From NCBI RefSeq assembly GCF_000877395.1, contig NZ_JYFE01000080.1, positions 1-64,000 on the forward strand: 64,000 nt of DNA, read 5' to 3'. Source of the stretch: Jannaschia aquimarina. Its GTDB lineage: Bacteria; Pseudomonadota; Alphaproteobacteria; Rhodobacterales; Rhodobacteraceae. Below the pieces are notes generated by a model, which was not told where the DNA came from, ran no database searches, and was given only the letters and a program-made list of their open reading frames with translations. Every line of letters begins with the position of its first letter. Within the stretch, counting starts at the first letter, position 1. Shown here piece after piece: positions 38,651-48,984 of this stretch. Made by a program: the position numbers and the translations under genes.

Positions 38651-39265
38651 CTAGATGAGCCGGTACTCTCTTGCCATCCTCAACGCCTCGGCCGTGGTCT
38701 GTGCGCCCAGTCGTTCCCGGGCAGAAGATAGCCGCGCTTTCAGCGCGCTCTCCGAAATTCCAAGCTCTCTCGCCGCCGACGCGTGGCGGTAACCCTGTCC
38801 GATCAGGACGAGGGCCTCGACCATCGCGGGCGTCAGTTCTTCCGGGGGTTCCGCGGAATCATGGAGCCGCCTCGTCAGATCTTCGAGCTCCTCGATCTCT
38901 CCATCCGTGAACTCCCGATCGTCACGCGCGATCCCGACGATGGACCGCGAGGTGATCTTGCCCACCGAAGCGACCGCTCCATAGGTGAGCCCATGGTCGT
39001 GTGCCTGCTTCAGGACGCCGAAGGGGTCTGGAAGATTGATCTTCGACCAGCGCGTCGCTCCGGTTTGGCTGATGCCCCAAAAGACCAGGGGATCGCGCAA
39101 CGCGTAGTTGTTGTGCGCGTAGGTGTTCTGCCACGCTTGGGGATAGGTACTCTTGAAGTACATCGGAGATGCGAAGCGGATGTTGAGCCCCACCGAGTAG
39201 CCGTTGGGCGCCATCCGTTCCAGTTCCTGCAGATTGCGTACCATGAGGCGTCGTTTCTCAGACAT
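38651..39265 (-). CDS. luxR: LuxR-family autoinducer-binding regulator
   Basis: The 204-residue protein has an autoinducer-binding domain with the TraR-type ligand residues in correct spacing: W45, Y49, D58 (DPL) and W73. A C-terminal helix-turn-helix follows from about residue 143 (LTPAMVEALVLIGQGYRHASAARELGIS...). It is shorter than most LuxR proteins (usually 230-250), and the HTH lacks some consensus residues. The start region has no clear Shine-Dalgarno; the ATG is directly preceded by an A-rich ATCT-N4-AGAT dyad. It is almost certainly the receptor for the neighbouring LuxI signal. Confidence 0.87.
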   Translation of the reverse strand: MSEKRRLMVRNLQELERMAPNGYSVGLNIRFASPMYFKSTYPQAWQNTYAHNNYALRDPLVFWGISQTGATRWSKINLPDPFGVLKQAHDHGLTYGAVASVGKITSRSIVGIARDDREFTDGEIEELEDLTRRLHDSAEPPEELTPAMVEALVLIGQGYRHASAARELGISESALKARLSSARERLGAQTTAEALRMAREYRLI

Positions 39266-39577
39266 ATCTTTTTAGATAGGGAGGCCGTTTTCCGGTCAAC
39301 CTGTCATGAACTCCGTTAGAGTGGTCAAAAAGGTTAACGTATGGTGAATCCTATCGGGGGAACGTCAGTCCTACTAAGATGATCGCCAGTCAAGATATTA
39401 ACGCATGGTGCACTATGCGCATCGCGCGACCGGCTGTCGCAGGGAACGCGGCTCCTCGGCTCCCGATCCATGACGTGGCGTCAACTCCAGCCGCAGGCCA
39501 GTTCAACCGGCTCGCGAAAGACAAAAGGCCCCGGCGGATCCGCCGGGGCCTTTTTGTGCTCTGCTGCGACTCGCCGA
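39266..39577. promoter_or_regulatory. luxR upstream region with repeats; rplQ 3' end
   Basis: This 312-base gap has no gene that I can support. It contains the ATCT-TTTT-AGAT dyad at 39266-39277, touching the luxR ATG. Two near-identical 13-mers (TTAACGTATGGTG at 39334-39346 and TTAACGCATGGTG at 39398-39410) lie 64 bases apart. The rplQ terminator is at 39523-39555. The repeated 13-mers could be binding sites for the luxR promoter. Confidence 0.4.
39523..39555 (-). terminator. Bidirectional terminator after rplQ
   Basis: A perfect 24-bp palindrome built on GGCCCCGGCGG (39527-39550) is flanked by AAAA and TTTTT. It ends the alpha-operon transcript on the minus strand and could also stop plus-strand transcription. 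Confidence 0.9.
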
Positions 39578-40000
39578 TCAAGCGTCGACGTCGGTCTCCT
39601 CGGCCTCCAGCCGTGCGCGATCAGCGGCACCTTTGGCGTCGACGTCACGATCCACGAATTCGATGATTGCCATCGGCGCCATGTCGCCATAGCGGAAGCC
39701 CGCCTTCAGGACGCGGACATATCCGCCCTGACGGTCGGCATAGCGCGGTGCAAGCACGTCGATCAGCTTCGAGACGGCCGCGTCGTCGTGCAGACGCGAA
39801 GCCAGAAGCCGGCGGGCATGCAGATCGTTGCGGCGGGCGAGCGTGACCATCTTCTCGACGATGGGCCGCAGCTCTTTGGCCTTCGGCAGCGTCGTCTTGA
39901 TCTGCTCATGCTCGATCAGCGAGGCGGCCATGTTCTTGAACATCGACTTGCGATGCTCGTGGGTCCGGTTCAGGCGGCGGTATCCGCGGGCGTGACGCAT
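39578..40000 (-). CDS. rplQ: 50S ribosomal protein L17
   Basis: The 140-residue large-subunit protein starts [17 protein letters not shown], the universal L17 start, and has the usual [14 protein letters not shown] segment. The acidic tail of about 20 residues is common in alphaproteobacteria. It is the last gene of the alpha operon, 131 bases after rpoA, and is followed by a strong terminator. A GGGCCCC/GGGGCCC hairpin (40030-40052) lies in the rpoA-rplQ gap. Confidence 0.97.
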   Translation of the reverse strand: MRHARGYRRLNRTHEHRKSMFKNMAASLIEHEQIKTTLPKAKELRPIVEKMVTLARRNDLHARRLLASRLHDDAAVSKLIDVLAPRYADRQGGYVRVLKAGFRYGDMAPMAIIEFVDRDVDAKGAADRARLEAEETDVDA

Positions 40001-40131
40001 GTTTCCATCTCCATCTTATGCTTTGTCCGGGGCCCCATGCGTTGCGGGGCCCTCACCTTGGGGCAGCTTGCCCGGTCATTCCCCGCATCCCGCGGGCATT
40101 GGATCCGCCCCCTCGCGGCGGCGGAAAAGGC

Positions 40132-41148
40132 TCAGAAATCCGTCTCGAACTTCTTGGCCAGTTCCTCGATGTTCTCCGGCGGCCAATCGACGATGTCCAT
40201 CCCGAGGTGGAGCCCCATCCCTGAAAGAACTTCCTTGATCTCGTTCAAGGACTTACGACCGAAATTCGGCGTGCGGAGCATCTCTGCCTCAGTCTTCTGG
40301 ATCAAATCGCCAATGTAGACGATGTTGTCGTTCTTCAGGCAGTTGGCCGACCGCACCGAGAGTTCCAGCTCGTCGACCTTCTTCAGCAGAAGCGGGTTGA
40401 ATTCCAGATCGTCGGCGTCGTCGCCGGACCGGGCGCTCTCCGGCTCCTCGAAGTTCACGAACGTCTGGAGCTGATCCTGAAGGATACGGGCGGCATAGGC
40501 CACGGCGTCGTCGGGGCTTACCGATCCGTCCGTTTCGACCTTCATGGTCAGCTTGTCGTAATCCAGCACCTGGCCCTCACGGGTCGGCTGAACCTCATAG
40601 GAGACCTTCTTGACCGGCGAATAGATCGCGTCGATCGGGATAAGACCGATCGGAGCGTCCTCCGGCTTGTTCTTGTCCGCGGAGACATAGCCCTTCCCGG
40701 TATTGACGGTCAGTTCCATGTAGAGATCGGCCCCGTCATCGAGGTGGCAGATCACATGCTCCCGGTTGAGCACTTCGATCCCGGCGGACTCGCTGATGTC
40801 GCCGGCCGTGACGACCATCGGGCCCTTTGCCTGGATGGTCAGACGCTTCGGCCCTTCCACATCCATACGCAGGGACACGCCCTTGAGGTTCAGCACGATG
40901 TCGGTGACGTCCTCGCGGACGCCCGACACGCTGCTGAACTCGTGCAGGACATTGTCGATCTGGACGTTGGTAATGGCCGCGCCTTGCAGCGACGACAATA
41001 GAACGCGCCGCAGCGCATTGCCAAGCGTCAGGCCAAAGCCGCGCTCCAGCGGTTCGGCGACGACGGTCGCCTGGCGGGCCGGGTTGTTGCCGGGGCGGAC
41101 ATCAAGCTGCGCGGGCTTGATGAGTTCCTGCCAATTCTTATGGATCAT
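40132..41148 (-). CDS. rpoA: RNA polymerase alpha subunit
   Basis: The 338-residue subunit has the dimerising N-terminal domain and the C-terminal domain (from about 250) that binds UP elements and activators, with the [16 protein letters not shown] signature. The ATG at 41148 follows GAGGGACAGG; an upstream in-frame ATG at 41187 is not supported. A stem-loop at 41221-41245 lies in the gap to rpsK. Confidence 0.97.
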   Translation of the reverse strand: MIHKNWQELIKPAQLDVRPGNNPARQATVVAEPLERGFGLTLGNALRRVLLSSLQGAAITNVQIDNVLHEFSSVSGVREDVTDIVLNLKGVSLRMDVEGPKRLTIQAKGPMVVTAGDISESAGIEVLNREHVICHLDDGADLYMELTVNTGKGYVSADKNKPEDAPIGLIPIDAIYSPVKKVSYEVQPTREGQVLDYDKLTMKVETDGSVSPDDAVAYAARILQDQLQTFVNFEEPESARSGDDADDLEFNPLLLKKVDELELSVRSANCLKNDNIVYIGDLIQKTEAEMLRTPNFGRKSLNEIKEVLSGMGLHLGMDIVDWPPENIEELAKKFETDF

Positions 41149-41264
41149 GCCCTGTCCCTCCATCCTTGTCCTGCGCGGGGGCGGCATGCGCGGGACGCTC
41201 GAGGTTTTTCAAACGGCGATCCGGGGCCGCGTGACACGACCCCGGGGTAGACTTGCAAGTGGGA

Positions 41265-41660
41265 TCAGACCCGGCGACGCTTGGGCGGACGCACACCATT
41301 ATGGGCAATCGGCGTCACGTCGCGGATCGCGGTGATCTGGAGCCCGAGAGCGGCCAACGCACGCAGGGCGCTTTCGCGACCGGAGCCGGGGCCCTGCACC
41401 TCCACTTCGAGCGAACGCATCCCATGCTCCTGAGCCTTCCGGCCCGCATCTTCGGCGGCCATCTGGGCCGCATAGGGCGTCGACTTGCGCGACCCCTTGA
41501 AGCCCATCGTCCCGGCCGAAGACCAGGAAATGGCGTTGCCCTGAACGTCGGAGATCAGGATCTTGGTGTTGTTGAACGAAGAGTTCACATGCGCCACCCC
41601 GGTGGCGATGTTCTTGCGTTCCTTGCGCTTGGGAGCGCCGCGGCGGGTATCACGTGCCAT
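41265..41660 (-). CDS. rpsK: 30S ribosomal protein S11
   Basis: The 131-residue small-subunit platform protein has the conserved core [18 protein letters not shown] and the C-terminal [18 protein letters not shown] tail. It lies 12 bases after rpsM and 116 bases before rpoA. Confidence 0.97.
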   Translation of the reverse strand: MARDTRRGAPKRKERKNIATGVAHVNSSFNNTKILISDVQGNAISWSSAGTMGFKGSRKSTPYAAQMAAEDAGRKAQEHGMRSLEVEVQGPGSGRESALRALAALGLQITAIRDVTPIAHNGVRPPKRRRV

Positions 41661-41672
41661 GCTGTGCGCTCC

Positions 41673-42041
41673 TTACTTCTTCTTGCCGGCGATCGGCTTC
41701 GCCGGGCCCTTGCGGGTCCGAGCGTTCGTGTGAGTGCGCTGGCCGCGAACCGGCAGGTTCCGGCGATGACGCAGGCCACGGTAGCAGCCCAGATCCATCA
41801 GACGCTTGATGTTCATCTGGACGTCGCGGCGGAGATCGCCTTCGACGGTGTAGTTCGCGTCGATATGCTCGCGGATCTGCAGGATCTCTTGGTCCGACAG
41901 TTCGTTGACGCGACGGCTCAGGTCGATGCCGACCGCTTCACAGATGGTGCGGGCCGACGAGTCGCCGATCCCCGTGATGTAGGTCAGCGCGATCGGAACC
42001 CGCTTTCCCGTCGGAATGTTAACGCCTGCGATACGTGCCAA
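41673..42041 (-). CDS. rpsM: 30S ribosomal protein S13
   Basis: The 122-residue small-subunit head protein has the [10 protein letters not shown] start, the ALTYITGIG helix-two-turns-helix motif and a basic C-terminus that contacts tRNA. It is 167 bases after adk; that gap contains two GC-rich hairpins and no gene. Confidence 0.97.
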   Translation of the reverse strand: MARIAGVNIPTGKRVPIALTYITGIGDSSARTICEAVGIDLSRRVNELSDQEILQIREHIDANYTVEGDLRRDVQMNIKRLMDLGCYRGLRHRRNLPVRGQRTHTNARTRKGPAKPIAGKKK

Positions 42042-42097
42042 GTTATCTCGTCCTGTTTCGTTGCGAGCCCGTGATCCCAGGCCCTTTTTTCACAACC

Positions 42098-42154
42098 GCC
42101 CGTCGCGCGTCGACGGGCCAGAAATACGTAGCCGGGAACCCTGCGATTCCCGGC
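42098..42154 (-). other. Tandem hairpins in the adk-rpsM gap
   Basis: Two stems lie in tandem: GCCCGTCG/CGACGGGC at 42098-42118 and GCCGGGAA/TTCCCGGC at 42131-42154. Neither is followed by a U-tract on the minus strand. They may be attenuators, RNA processing sites or translation-control structures upstream of rpsM. Confidence 0.5.
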
Positions 42155-42208
42155 GAGTGCGCTCACTTAGGGGGGATGGCCGGGAGCGTCAAGGCCCCCG
42201 GATCGCTG

Positions 42209-42859
42209 TCAAGCCATTTCAGGCAGAACCTGCGAAATCGCCTTGGCCACCTCGTCGATTTCGCCCAACCCGTCGACCGTCTTCAGGTCTCCCTTGGCGT
42301 AGTAGTATCCGATCAGCGGTGAGGTTTTCTTGTAGTATTCCATCAAGCGCGTCGTCAGCGCCTCTGCGTTGTCGTCGGCCCGCCGCTTGAACTCGGTGCC
42401 TCCGCAGACGGTGCATTTGCCATCTGCGGGGATCGGCTTCGAGATGTCGTTATAGACCTCGCCGCAATTGCCGCAGGTGGATCGGGCCGTGATCCGTTCG
42501 ACAAGCGCCACATCGTCGACCCGCATCTCCACGACGGCGTCCAGATGCTCGTCATGGTTCGCCAGAAGATCGCCGAGCGCGTCGGCCTGCTTCAGGGTGC
42601 GGGGGAACCCGTCGAAAATGAAACCGCCCTTGCGGTCGCCGTTCAACCGCTCTTCGATGAGACCGATCACGATCTCGTCGGTGACGAGTTCGCCGGCATC
42701 CATGATCGCAGCGACCTTGTCGCCCATCTCGGTCCCGGATGTCCGCGCCTCCCGTAGCATGTCTCCGGTCGAAAGCTGGATCATGTCATGTTCGTCGACC
42801 AGCCGTCTGGCCTGGGTCCCTTTCCCCGCCCCCGGCGGGCCCAGCAGAATGATATTCAT
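42209..42859 (-). CDS. adk: Adenylate kinase
   Basis: The 216-residue enzyme interconverts ATP, AMP and ADP. The P-loop GPPGAGKGT is at residues 7-15, the NMP-binding region includes TGDMLR, and the LID carries the zinc-type CGNCG...CxVCG pairs. The ATG overlaps the secY stop (ATGA), the common alphaproteobacterial arrangement. Confidence 0.97.
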   Translation of the reverse strand: MNIILLGPPGAGKGTQARRLVDEHDMIQLSTGDMLREARTSGTEMGDKVAAIMDAGELVTDEIVIGLIEERLNGDRKGGFIFDGFPRTLKQADALGDLLANHDEHLDAVVEMRVDDVALVERITARSTCGNCGEVYNDISKPIPADGKCTVCGGTEFKRRADDNAEALTTRLMEYYKKTSPLIGYYYAKGDLKTVDGLGEIDEVAKAISQVLPEMA

Positions 42860-44235
42860 CGACGAGCCGTCCCTTTGTTCCGTGCGCCGCGCTTCCTACC
42901 ACGAAGTTGCGACTTCTCGATCAGACCTTCGTATTGGTGCGCGAGAAGGTGGGACTGCACCTGCTGGATCGTGTCCATGCCGACGGAGACGATGATCAGG
43001 ATCGAGGTGCCGCCGAAATAGGCGGTGATCGCCAATTCGTTGCGGACCATCTCGGGGATCAGACAGACCAGCGCCAGATAGGCCGAGCCAAGGACGAGGA
43101 CGCGGTTGACGACGTACTCCAAGTATTCCGCCGTACGACGGCCGGGCCGGATGCCGGGAATGAAGCCGTTCTGGTTCTTCAGATTGTCGGCCACGTCATC
43201 AGGCTTGAAGGACACGTTGAAGGTGTAGAAGTACGTGAAGAAGATGATCATGCCCGCAAAGAACAGCAGGTAGAGCGGCTGCCCCGGTCCGAAATACGCC
43301 AGCAGCGTCGACATGATCGGACCGGCCTGGTCTCCGCCCGAAAAGGTGCTGATCGTGGTCGGCAACAACAGCAGCGATGACGCAAAGATCGCCGGGATCA
43401 CGCCCGCTGGGTTCACCTTCACCGGCAGATGGCTGGAGCCACCGTCATAGACCTTCATTCCCACTTGGCGGCGCGGATACTGAATGTGGATCTTTCTGAG
43501 GCTGCGCTCCATGAAGACGACGAAAATCAACGTCCCGATCAACATCAGCGTGACGCCGAGGATGACCGGGGTCGACAACGCCCCCGTGCGGCCACTCTCG
43601 AAGAACTGGGCCAGAGCGGCGGGCAGTTCCGCGACGATGCCGACGAAGATGATCAGCGAAATACCGTTGCCGATGCCGCGAGCCGTGATCTGTTCGCCGA
43701 GCCACATCAGGAACATCGTGCCGCCGACCAGCGTGATCACGCAGGAGGCGATGAAGAACCAGCCGGGATCGGGAACCAGCGGCACACCGCCGCCCGACCC
43801 GCTCTGCAGGCTGATCGCGAGGCCATACCCCTGCAGCGTCGCGAGAGCGATCGTGCCGTAGCGGGTATACTGGTTCAGCTTGCGCCGGCCCGCCTCCCCT
43901 TCCTTCTTGAGCTGTTCCAGCTGCGGCACCATGGCGGCCATGAGCTGCACGATGATCGAGGCCGAAATGTAGGGCATGATCCCGAGCGCGAAGACGCCCA
44001 TTCGCCCGATCGCACCGCCCGTGAACATGTTCAGCACGCCACCAAGACCAGCCGATGCCTGATCGACGAAAGCGCGCAACGCATCGGCGTCGATACCGGG
44101 AACGGGGATGTAGGTGCCGACCCGGTAGATGATCAGCAAGCCGATGGTGAACAGGATGCGGGCGCGCAACTCCTTGGCCTTGCCGAAGGCGCCCCAGCTC
44201 ATGTTCGCGGCCATCTGTTCTGCGGCGGATGCCAT
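42856..44235 (-). CDS. secY: Preprotein translocase channel SecY
   Basis: The 459-residue protein has ten membrane helices and forms the Sec channel with SecE and SecG. The ATG at 44235 is preceded by GAGAGGGG; the longer frame starting at 44334 lies in the rplO-secY gap and has no support. The conserved plug region and the cytoplasmic loops with [10 protein letters not shown] are intact. It overlaps adk by four bases. Confidence 0.97.
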   Translation of the reverse strand: MASAAEQMAANMSWGAFGKAKELRARILFTIGLLIIYRVGTYIPVPGIDADALRAFVDQASAGLGGVLNMFTGGAIGRMGVFALGIMPYISASIIVQLMAAMVPQLEQLKKEGEAGRRKLNQYTRYGTIALATLQGYGLAISLQSGSGGGVPLVPDPGWFFIASCVITLVGGTMFLMWLGEQITARGIGNGISLIIFVGIVAELPAALAQFFESGRTGALSTPVILGVTLMLIGTLIFVVFMERSLRKIHIQYPRRQVGMKVYDGGSSHLPVKVNPAGVIPAIFASSLLLLPTTISTFSGGDQAGPIMSTLLAYFGPGQPLYLLFFAGMIIFFTYFYTFNVSFKPDDVADNLKNQNGFIPGIRPGRRTAEYLEYVVNRVLVLGSAYLALVCLIPEMVRNELAITAYFGGTSILIIVSVGMDTIQQVQSHLLAHQYEGLIEKSQLRGRKRGARNKGTARR

Positions 44236-44259
44236 GCGAACCCCTCTCTGGATGCGAGA

Positions 44260-44291
44260 GGCGCCGCCGACGGGTCCCGTCCGGCGGCGCC
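44260..44291 (-). other. Strong hairpin in the rplO-secY gap
   Basis: A perfect 10-bp stem GGCGCCGCCG/CGGCGGCGCC, with further pairing inside (CGGG/CCCG), lies 25 bases upstream of secY. No U-tract follows on the minus strand. It could be a regulatory leader structure or an attenuator for secY. Confidence 0.5.
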
Positions 44292-44359
44292 TGGAAACAC
44301 GTGGGAAGATGTAAGGAAGGCCGCACCGGGCCACAACCCGGTGTGGCGCTCTCGCTACA

Positions 44360-44827
44360 TCACTCGGCCTGAGCCGCCACCGTCAGCGAACCGCCGGCCT
44401 TCTCGACAGCTTCGATCGCGCCCTTCGATGCGCCGGTGACGGTGATCGTCGCCTTGGACGTCAGCTCTCCCTTGCCGAGAACCCTGATCCCGTCGAGCTT
44501 GCGGCGAACGAGGCCACTGGCGACCAGCGCATCTTCGGTGATCGCGCCGGCATCGAGCTTGCCCGCATCGATGAATTGCTGGAGCTTGCCGAGATTGACG
44601 ACGGCGTAGCTCTTGCGATTCGGCTTGTTGAACCCGCGCTTCGGCAAGCGCTGGTAGAGCGGCATCTGCCCGCCCTCGTAGCCATTGATCGCGACGCCCG
44701 AGCGGGATTTCTGGCCCTTGATGCCGCGTCCGCCGGTCTTGCCCAGCCCGGAGCCGGGACCGCGGCCGACGCGCTTGGCTTTGTGGGTGGCGCCGGGATT
44801 GTCCCGGAGTTCGTTCAGTTTGACCAT
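44360..44827 (-). CDS. rplO: 50S ribosomal protein L15
   Basis: The 155-residue protein has the [22 protein letters not shown] core typical of L15. The ATG at 44827 follows AAGAGGAGAAG; the extended upstream frame is not supported. It normally follows rpmD, but here the two are separated by a 5.2-kb insertion, so a local promoter is expected upstream. Confidence 0.97.
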   Translation of the reverse strand: MVKLNELRDNPGATHKAKRVGRGPGSGLGKTGGRGIKGQKSRSGVAINGYEGGQMPLYQRLPKRGFNKPNRKSYAVVNLGKLQQFIDAGKLDAGAITEDALVASGLVRRKLDGIRVLGKGELTSKATITVTGASKGAIEAVEKAGGSLTVAAQAE

Positions 44828-45426
44828 TTCGCTTCTCCTCTTGCCGGAGACGCCCCCGAAGCGAACGGGACGCACACGGCTTTCTCGACTGACCCGAAGA
44901 CTTTGATCTCGGACGGCTGCGCCTACACGGCGTCGGCCTTGTACACAAGGGCCGATCTGCAGCCTCATGCGAGGGGGTGGGATGCGAAGAGTACAAAACC
45001 ACAGCGTGTCAGGAAGGCGGGGAATCACGCGGCGGGTCCTGGACCTCCTCCCGGACACATGCGCACGGCTGGAAAAGGGCGCGGCATATTTCAAGTGAGC
45101 GCCGCGGGCAGAGCGGATCAGGCAGATGAGGCGTATGGAACAAAGCGGCTTCGAGCGCGCCGAGCCTGGTGAGTATGCTGCGCATAGTCTGTCCTTCGGT
45201 ACACCTCCGGCATCGTTTGCCGTCCCCGATGCCTGCTACACACGAGCCCTGGTCGACGCGCTTATTGCCAGAGTAGGCTCGTCAAGTCTCTGCGGGAGAA
45301 GCCGCTGCTCAATATGTCCCGAGGTAAGCTCTGGATCGAGCCGGACATCAGCTTGCCGTGAGTACAGGCCCGAGTGGTCTTGGAACAGTTGCACGACCCA
45401 ATCCGAGCCTCTTGTCTCCTCGTGCT
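44828..45426. promoter_or_regulatory. Gene-free gap upstream of rplO with inverted repeat
   Basis: This 599-base gap has no convincing gene. The part near rplO is expected to hold the promoter for rplO-secY-adk-alpha. An inverted repeat CCTTGT-AC-ACAAGG lies at 44937-44950, about 110-123 bases upstream of the rplO ATG, and is a candidate operator or promoter element. The part from about 45160 to 45420 is AT-richer than the neighbours and unrecognised; an open frame of 102 residues there (45126-45434) lacks coding character. Confidence 0.4.
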
Positions 45427-47352
45427 TTATTTGAGTGCAGTACGCAGTCCCACTGTTGAAGCATCCTCTACCACGGATAGCCGATCGCGAAGCTGATCGC
45501 AGCCTCCGGTGCCATGCACCGGCATCAGGGTATCCTCAGCCAGCCGGAACCGAACCATCTCGCTTCGCAGATCCCCTGCCTGGCTGACCAATGTCTCGAT
45601 CGCGGCTGTGATCTCTCCGAGCATTTGTCCATTCGCGTCCGATGTCTGATCGATCTCCTGCATCGCCTTGTTGACCAGCGCCAGATCATCTGCCTGCGTG
45701 CCCACGCTGTCTGCCGACCGATATGTTTGGTCGCTGATATCCGTCGCCGATTTCAGGATCCGATCCAAGGCTTCATCCGATGCGGCCACACTGGCCGTTG
45801 CGTCCTCCACGGCAAGAACCGTCTTCCGGGTGATCTCCTCGATCTGGCTGGCTGCCTGCGCCGACCGGGTAGCCAACGCCCTTACTTCCGACGCGACCAC
45901 TGCGAAGCCTCGCCCTGACTCGCCCGCTCGGGCGGCCTCGACGCCGGCATTCAAGGCGAGGAGGTTCGTCTGGAAAGCGATGTCTTCGACAATCAGGATC
46001 GTTTCGGAGACTTTCTTCGCACATTCGGAGATATGTAGGATCGAACTCGAGGTCGCCTCGATGACCTCCGTCCCGTTCTCTGCGTCCGACCGAACGGTTG
46101 CCGCGAGATGTCTGGCGGCAGCGGCTCGCTCGGCCGAGTCCTTGGCGAACGCCGTTATCTCTCGGAATGACTTGGCGACCCGCTCGACCGCGGCAGCCTG
46201 TGTCGATGAGCGGTCTGCAAATCCTTTCGCGGCGTCCGAGATAGAGCCGGTTCCCGCTTCGATGGCTGTGACCTTCTCTCCGGCAAGGGCAACCGCTGCT
46301 CCAAGTCGCTCGACCGCCAGATTGAAGTCTTCCTGAAGGTCTTCGTATTTTTCCTCGAAGACTGCATCGATGCGCGTTGTGAGATCGCCATCGGCCAATC
46401 GGCCCAGCGCCTGCCGGAGCGCTTCGACGACGGATGCCTGTTCATCGATGAGAAGCTGGCGTTCGCGCGCGTGACGCTCGGCTTCGACGACCTCGGCTTG
46501 TCTGCGATCTCTCTCCGCTTCGATCCGCTCCGATTCGGCGAGGGCATCCGCCTCCGCATGCTCCCTTTGAACCCTTTCGAGCTCTGCCTTCTGTGCTTCC
46601 GCAGCTTCACGCTCCTCGGCGGCAGCAGCCTCGAGGCGCCGTCTCGCGATTATGGAGTCCCTGAAGCCCGCGATTGCACGCCCAAGTTGTCCAACCTCAT
46701 CACGGTACTCTGCCTCGGGGATCTCTATGTCCAATTTTTCCGCCTTGAGCGCATCGACACGTTTCACGAGACGCCGAATCGGAGCGGATACGGAGCGTGC
46801 AACCAGAAAGAAGACCGTTCCGGAAAGCAGGAAAGAGAAGAGTCCCAGCCCCCCGGCCACCATCTGCGCCTGTGCCAGCTCCCGCATCAGGGGCTCCGGA
46901 GAATAGACGGAAATGAGAGTTCCGATCCTCGTCCCTTCACTTCTGAACAGGGGAAGCACAGCGAGATACGTGCCGTCATCCCGAAAACCGGCGAACTCGT
47001 CCGGCGGGTCCGACATAGCGGCATCTACCGCCGGCGATACCGCTCGCTCTTCGCCGGTCGCCGCAAAGATCTGACCTTCGGAGATGACCCAGGCGGCCTC
47101 GAAGGCCGCGAAATTGTGCAGCCCTGACAAAACAGTTGCGGTTCGCTCTGCCTCATATTCCCAGACTGCTGCGGATAGGCCCGGCGCAACGAAGCGCTGA
47201 CTCATCCGTACGGTGTCTTCGAAGCCGGTGAGAAGCGCACTCGAATGCCGATGGATCCAGAATACCGTTAGCAGCCCCACACAGAGCAGGAGACAAAAGA
47301 GCCCGGGAAACAGGAGTTTTGCCCGAATTGACAGGTTCTGGAATGTTGACAT
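45427..47352 (-). CDS. Methyl-accepting chemotaxis protein
   Basis: The 641-residue chemoreceptor has an N-terminal helix (about 12-33), a periplasmic sensor of about 120 residues, a second helix (about 158-182), and a HAMP domain (about 183-235). A Glu-rich coiled coil with a further HAMP-like segment (about 230-345) follows. The signalling domain contains the hairpin tip [24 protein letters not shown]. It lies six bases after a periplasmic binding-protein gene, so the two are almost certainly one transcript and the binding protein could deliver ligand to the receptor. No che genes are nearby. Confidence 0.9.
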   Translation of the reverse strand: MSTFQNLSIRAKLLFPGLFCLLLCVGLLTVFWIHRHSSALLTGFEDTVRMSQRFVAPGLSAAVWEYEAERTATVLSGLHNFAAFEAAWVISEGQIFAATGEERAVSPAVDAAMSDPPDEFAGFRDDGTYLAVLPLFRSEGTRIGTLISVYSPEPLMRELAQAQMVAGGLGLFSFLLSGTVFFLVARSVSAPIRRLVKRVDALKAEKLDIEIPEAEYRDEVGQLGRAIAGFRDSIIARRRLEAAAAEEREAAEAQKAELERVQREHAEADALAESERIEAERDRRQAEVVEAERHARERQLLIDEQASVVEALRQALGRLADGDLTTRIDAVFEEKYEDLQEDFNLAVERLGAAVALAGEKVTAIEAGTGSISDAAKGFADRSSTQAAAVERVAKSFREITAFAKDSAERAAAARHLAATVRSDAENGTEVIEATSSSILHISECAKKVSETILIVEDIAFQTNLLALNAGVEAARAGESGRGFAVVASEVRALATRSAQAASQIEEITRKTVLAVEDATASVAASDEALDRILKSATDISDQTYRSADSVGTQADDLALVNKAMQEIDQTSDANGQMLGEITAAIETLVSQAGDLRSEMVRFRLAEDTLMPVHGTGGCDQLRDRLSVVEDASTVGLRTALK

Positions 47353-47358
47353 GCCGGA

Positions 47359-48132
47359 TCAATCGGCAAGAGTTGTCGGGACTTGGTCCGGTCTTGCCAG
47401 CTCCACGACCGGGAGATTTCCGAAGTACTTTTCGTGCAGCTTTTCGAAGGTGCCGTCGCTGCGGATCTGGAGGCTAGCCTCGTGGAGACGTCGTGCAGTC
47501 TCGCGGTCGTAGCCCTTGCTCGCAGCCAGCCAGACATCGGAGGAAGAAACCGAACGACCGACCGTGAATGCGTCGTCCGCGAACCCGAGCTCTTTCTCCC
47601 AAATGTACCGGGCTCTGACAGAGATTGTGAAGATCGCATCGACACGACCCGACTTCAACTTCTGGTAGTTTGAATGGCTGTGCCCCTCTTCGACATTCGG
47701 AAAGCCCATCTTGAGAAGCGTTTCCCGATAGATCGATCGGGCCGCGATCAGCCCGAGCCCACGAGCCCCTTCGAAATCGTTGATCTGATCCCCGGCCGTG
47801 ATGAACACACGCTCGGCCGTTATGAGCGGAGTGACCCACTCATACCGCTCTTCTCGGGCAGCGGTACGGGTCGCGCCGAAAAGCAAAAGCCCCGGTTTCT
47901 GTGCAACAACGGCCTGAGCGCGTTTCCAGGGCATCCATTCGATTTCCAGATCCAGCCCGGCTCGCTGTGCGATTGCCTGCATCAGTTCGACGTTGAAACC
48001 TGGGTCCTCTCTCTCAGGGCCGATCGACAGGGGGGACAGGAAGTCCGACGTCACCGCGCGGATCGTCTCGGCAGATCCGACCTGCGGAAGGCCCGAGACC
48101 AAAGCGAAAATGAGCGAAAACAGTCTGAACAT
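47359..48132 (-). CDS. Periplasmic solute-binding protein, family 3-like
   Basis: The 257-residue protein has a signal peptide (about residues 1-21, ending near GSA) and a type 3 binding-protein fold (AVTSDFLSPLSI...GFNVELMQAIAQRAG). It resembles amino-acid-type binding proteins and receptor-linked sensor domains. I chose the ATG at 48132 because GAGG lies seven bases upstream. There is no ABC permease or ATPase next to it. Its partner appears to be the chemoreceptor gene six bases downstream. The ligand is unknown. Confidence 0.8.
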   Translation of the reverse strand: MFRLFSLIFALVSGLPQVGSAETIRAVTSDFLSPLSIGPEREDPGFNVELMQAIAQRAGLDLEIEWMPWKRAQAVVAQKPGLLLFGATRTAAREERYEWVTPLITAERVFITAGDQINDFEGARGLGLIAARSIYRETLLKMGFPNVEEGHSHSNYQKLKSGRVDAIFTISVRARYIWEKELGFADDAFTVGRSVSSSDVWLAASKGYDRETARRLHEASLQIRSDGTFEKLHEKYFGNLPVVELARPDQVPTTLAD

Positions 48133-48260
48133 GGCGCGACCTCGACCTCGGAATCGGCACGACCCTGACATGCAGGCAGTGAACAAATCATTGAGACGCT
48201 CGACAGATCACCTGTGCCATCGACCTTGCGACCCACGGGACGTCCTGCAAACCTGGGACG

Positions 48261-48968
48261 ATGCGAACACTTCTGGCCCTCTCCGCGCTAGCCTTTCCTC
48301 AAATGGCGGCTTCATCCTGCGCCACCGACGCGATGGTCGTTTTCGATGGATCCGCTTCGATGTCGGAAATCACGTTCGAAACCGGGTTGAAGACGCGGAT
48401 CGTCGAAGCCCGCGAGGCGATCGAGCGCGTCATGCCCGAAATCGAAGCTTACCGCCGGATAGGGCTCATGACTTATGGTCCGGACGGCGAGGACGCGTGT
48501 TCCGGCATCCGCCTTGCCTTCCCACCGATCGACCGCGCGGCCTCGCTGGTCGTCGCCGAATTGAATGCGCTGACACCCGCCGGGCTCACTCCGCTGGCCG
48601 CAGCCGTCGAGCAGGCGGCCGGGGTGCTCAGCTTTCGCGAAAGGCCCGCGATCATCGTCCTTGTGACCGATGGAAACGAGACCTGCGGCGGCACGCCCTG
48701 TGCGCTCTCGAACCGGTTGGCCGCAGAAGCGCGTGACCTAACGATCCACGTCATCGGTTTCCGCGCAAACCGTGATTTCTTTGCCTGGGACAATCCTGAG
48801 CAGCAGATCTTCGCCGGCGACACGGTCGCCAAGTGCCTGTCGGATCGAACCGGCGGCCTGTTTCTCGGCACGGAAACCGTCGATGAACTGGAGGACGCCT
48901 TGCGCATCACCTTGGGATGTCCTCTGACCGGAAGCGTCCGTGTGCCCCGGCAGGCGCGCGGGGGATAG
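48261..48968 (+). CDS. Secreted VWA-domain protein (paralogue A)
   Basis: The 235-residue protein has a signal peptide (about residues 1-18) and a von Willebrand factor A domain with the metal-site motif DGSAS and a second TDG aspartate loop. Several paired Cys (CATDAM, DACSG, ETCGGTPC, KCLS) suggest disulfides in the periplasm. It is clearly related to the VWA protein at 55917-56597, sharing VFDGS-SMSE, RIGL, VLVTDG-ETC and HVIGF-DFFAW blocks. The role is unknown. The pfkB-type gene starts 16 bases downstream, so the two may be co-transcribed. Confidence 0.8.
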   Translation: MRTLLALSALAFPQMAASSCATDAMVVFDGSASMSEITFETGLKTRIVEAREAIERVMPEIEAYRRIGLMTYGPDGEDACSGIRLAFPPIDRAASLVVAELNALTPAGLTPLAAAVEQAAGVLSFRERPAIIVLVTDGNETCGGTPCALSNRLAAEARDLTIHVIGFRANRDFFAWDNPEQQIFAGDTVAKCLSDRTGGLFLGTETVDELEDALRITLGCPLTGSVRVPRQARGG

Positions 48969-48984
48969 CCACGACGGAGGACAC

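Noticed and set aside
45126-45434. Plus-strand open frame of 102 residues near the chemoreceptor end
   Set aside because: No ribosome site, Ser/Arg-rich composition without a domain, and it runs into the 3' end of the opposing chemoreceptor gene.
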